Shown here in pieces: positions 31,725 through 31,740 of a stretch of 31,740 nt of DNA. The stretch is taken from contig DASQNO010000066.1 in assembly GCA_035644935.1 (NCBI GenBank), positions 1 to 31,740 of the forward strand, in the 5' to 3' direction. Both the position numbers and the translations under genes were made by a program. Positions within the stretch are counted from its first letter, which is position 1. The number at the start of each line of letters is the position of its first letter. This DNA is from CADCVW01 sp035644935 (lineage in GTDB: Bacteria; Pseudomonadota; Alphaproteobacteria; Sphingomonadales; Sphingomonadaceae). The notes under the pieces were generated by a model. The model worked only from the letters and a program-made list of their open reading frames with translations, was not told the origin of the DNA and did not search any database.

Positions 31725-31740
31725 TTCTTTCGTTGCACAG

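Noticed and set aside
1..31740. CRISPR arrays, prophage, insertion sequences or rRNA
   Set aside because: No regularly spaced repeats, integrase, transposase or structural phage genes, and no rRNA were seen on either strand.

Overview
The window is about 31.7 kb of high-GC, densely packed chromosome with no sign of phage, plasmid or insertion sequences. Gene content and protein style point to an alphaproteobacterium of the Sphingomonas group. The markers are a CpdR-type single-domain receiver next to an N-formylglutamate amidohydrolase and a tRNA-Val, a SapC-family protein, a DUF2490 outer-membrane-like protein, a large TonB-dependent receptor, and intergenic palindromes containing GAGCGAAG. 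This assignment is inference from gene content; there is no rRNA or other marker in the window.

Layout. 1-4.5 kb: the end of an unidentified gene, tgt (queuosine tRNA modification), an MFS efflux pump whose start codon is problematic, an RhlE-like DEAD-box helicase and a small secreted four-cysteine protein. 4.5-8.6 kb: an FAD-linked 2-hydroxyacid dehydrogenase, sapC with a strong downstream terminator, N-formylglutamate amidohydrolase, cpdR and tRNA-Val(GAC). 8.8-13.2 kb: a translationally coupled DUF2868 membrane protein and DUF3482 GTPase, facing a MATE exporter. 13.3-15.8 kb: sterol desaturase family protein, DUF1499 protein and an MTA phosphorylase-type enzyme in tight succession.

14.9-21.3 kb is the most interesting block. 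The MTA phosphorylase-type enzyme, a TIGR04283-type glycosyltransferase, a radical SAM protein, a TVP38-flavin disulfide oxidoreductase fusion and a TIGR04282-type transferase lie together, interrupted only by an exported MsrA. These are the partner types expected of arsenosugar-like (radical SAM, phosphorylase, glycosyltransferase) chemistry, but no arsenic methyltransferase or ars gene is visible, so the true substrate is open.

21.3-25.8 kb is a carbon/ion block on the minus strand: SbtA-type bicarbonate permease with an SbtB-like PII protein, a DUF2490 protein, a Tat-exported beta-carbonic anhydrase, a TerB-like protein and a TerC membrane protein with a hairpin-rich leader. 26-28.4 kb holds a ZnuD-like TonB receptor with a recognisable promoter overlapping a dyad, and just upstream a 38-residue secreted peptide ending CGLPCC that is too short for routine gene finding. 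28.4-31.7 kb is a minus-strand operon fghA - thiolase - CoA-transferase, with its genes overlapping or 1 nt apart.
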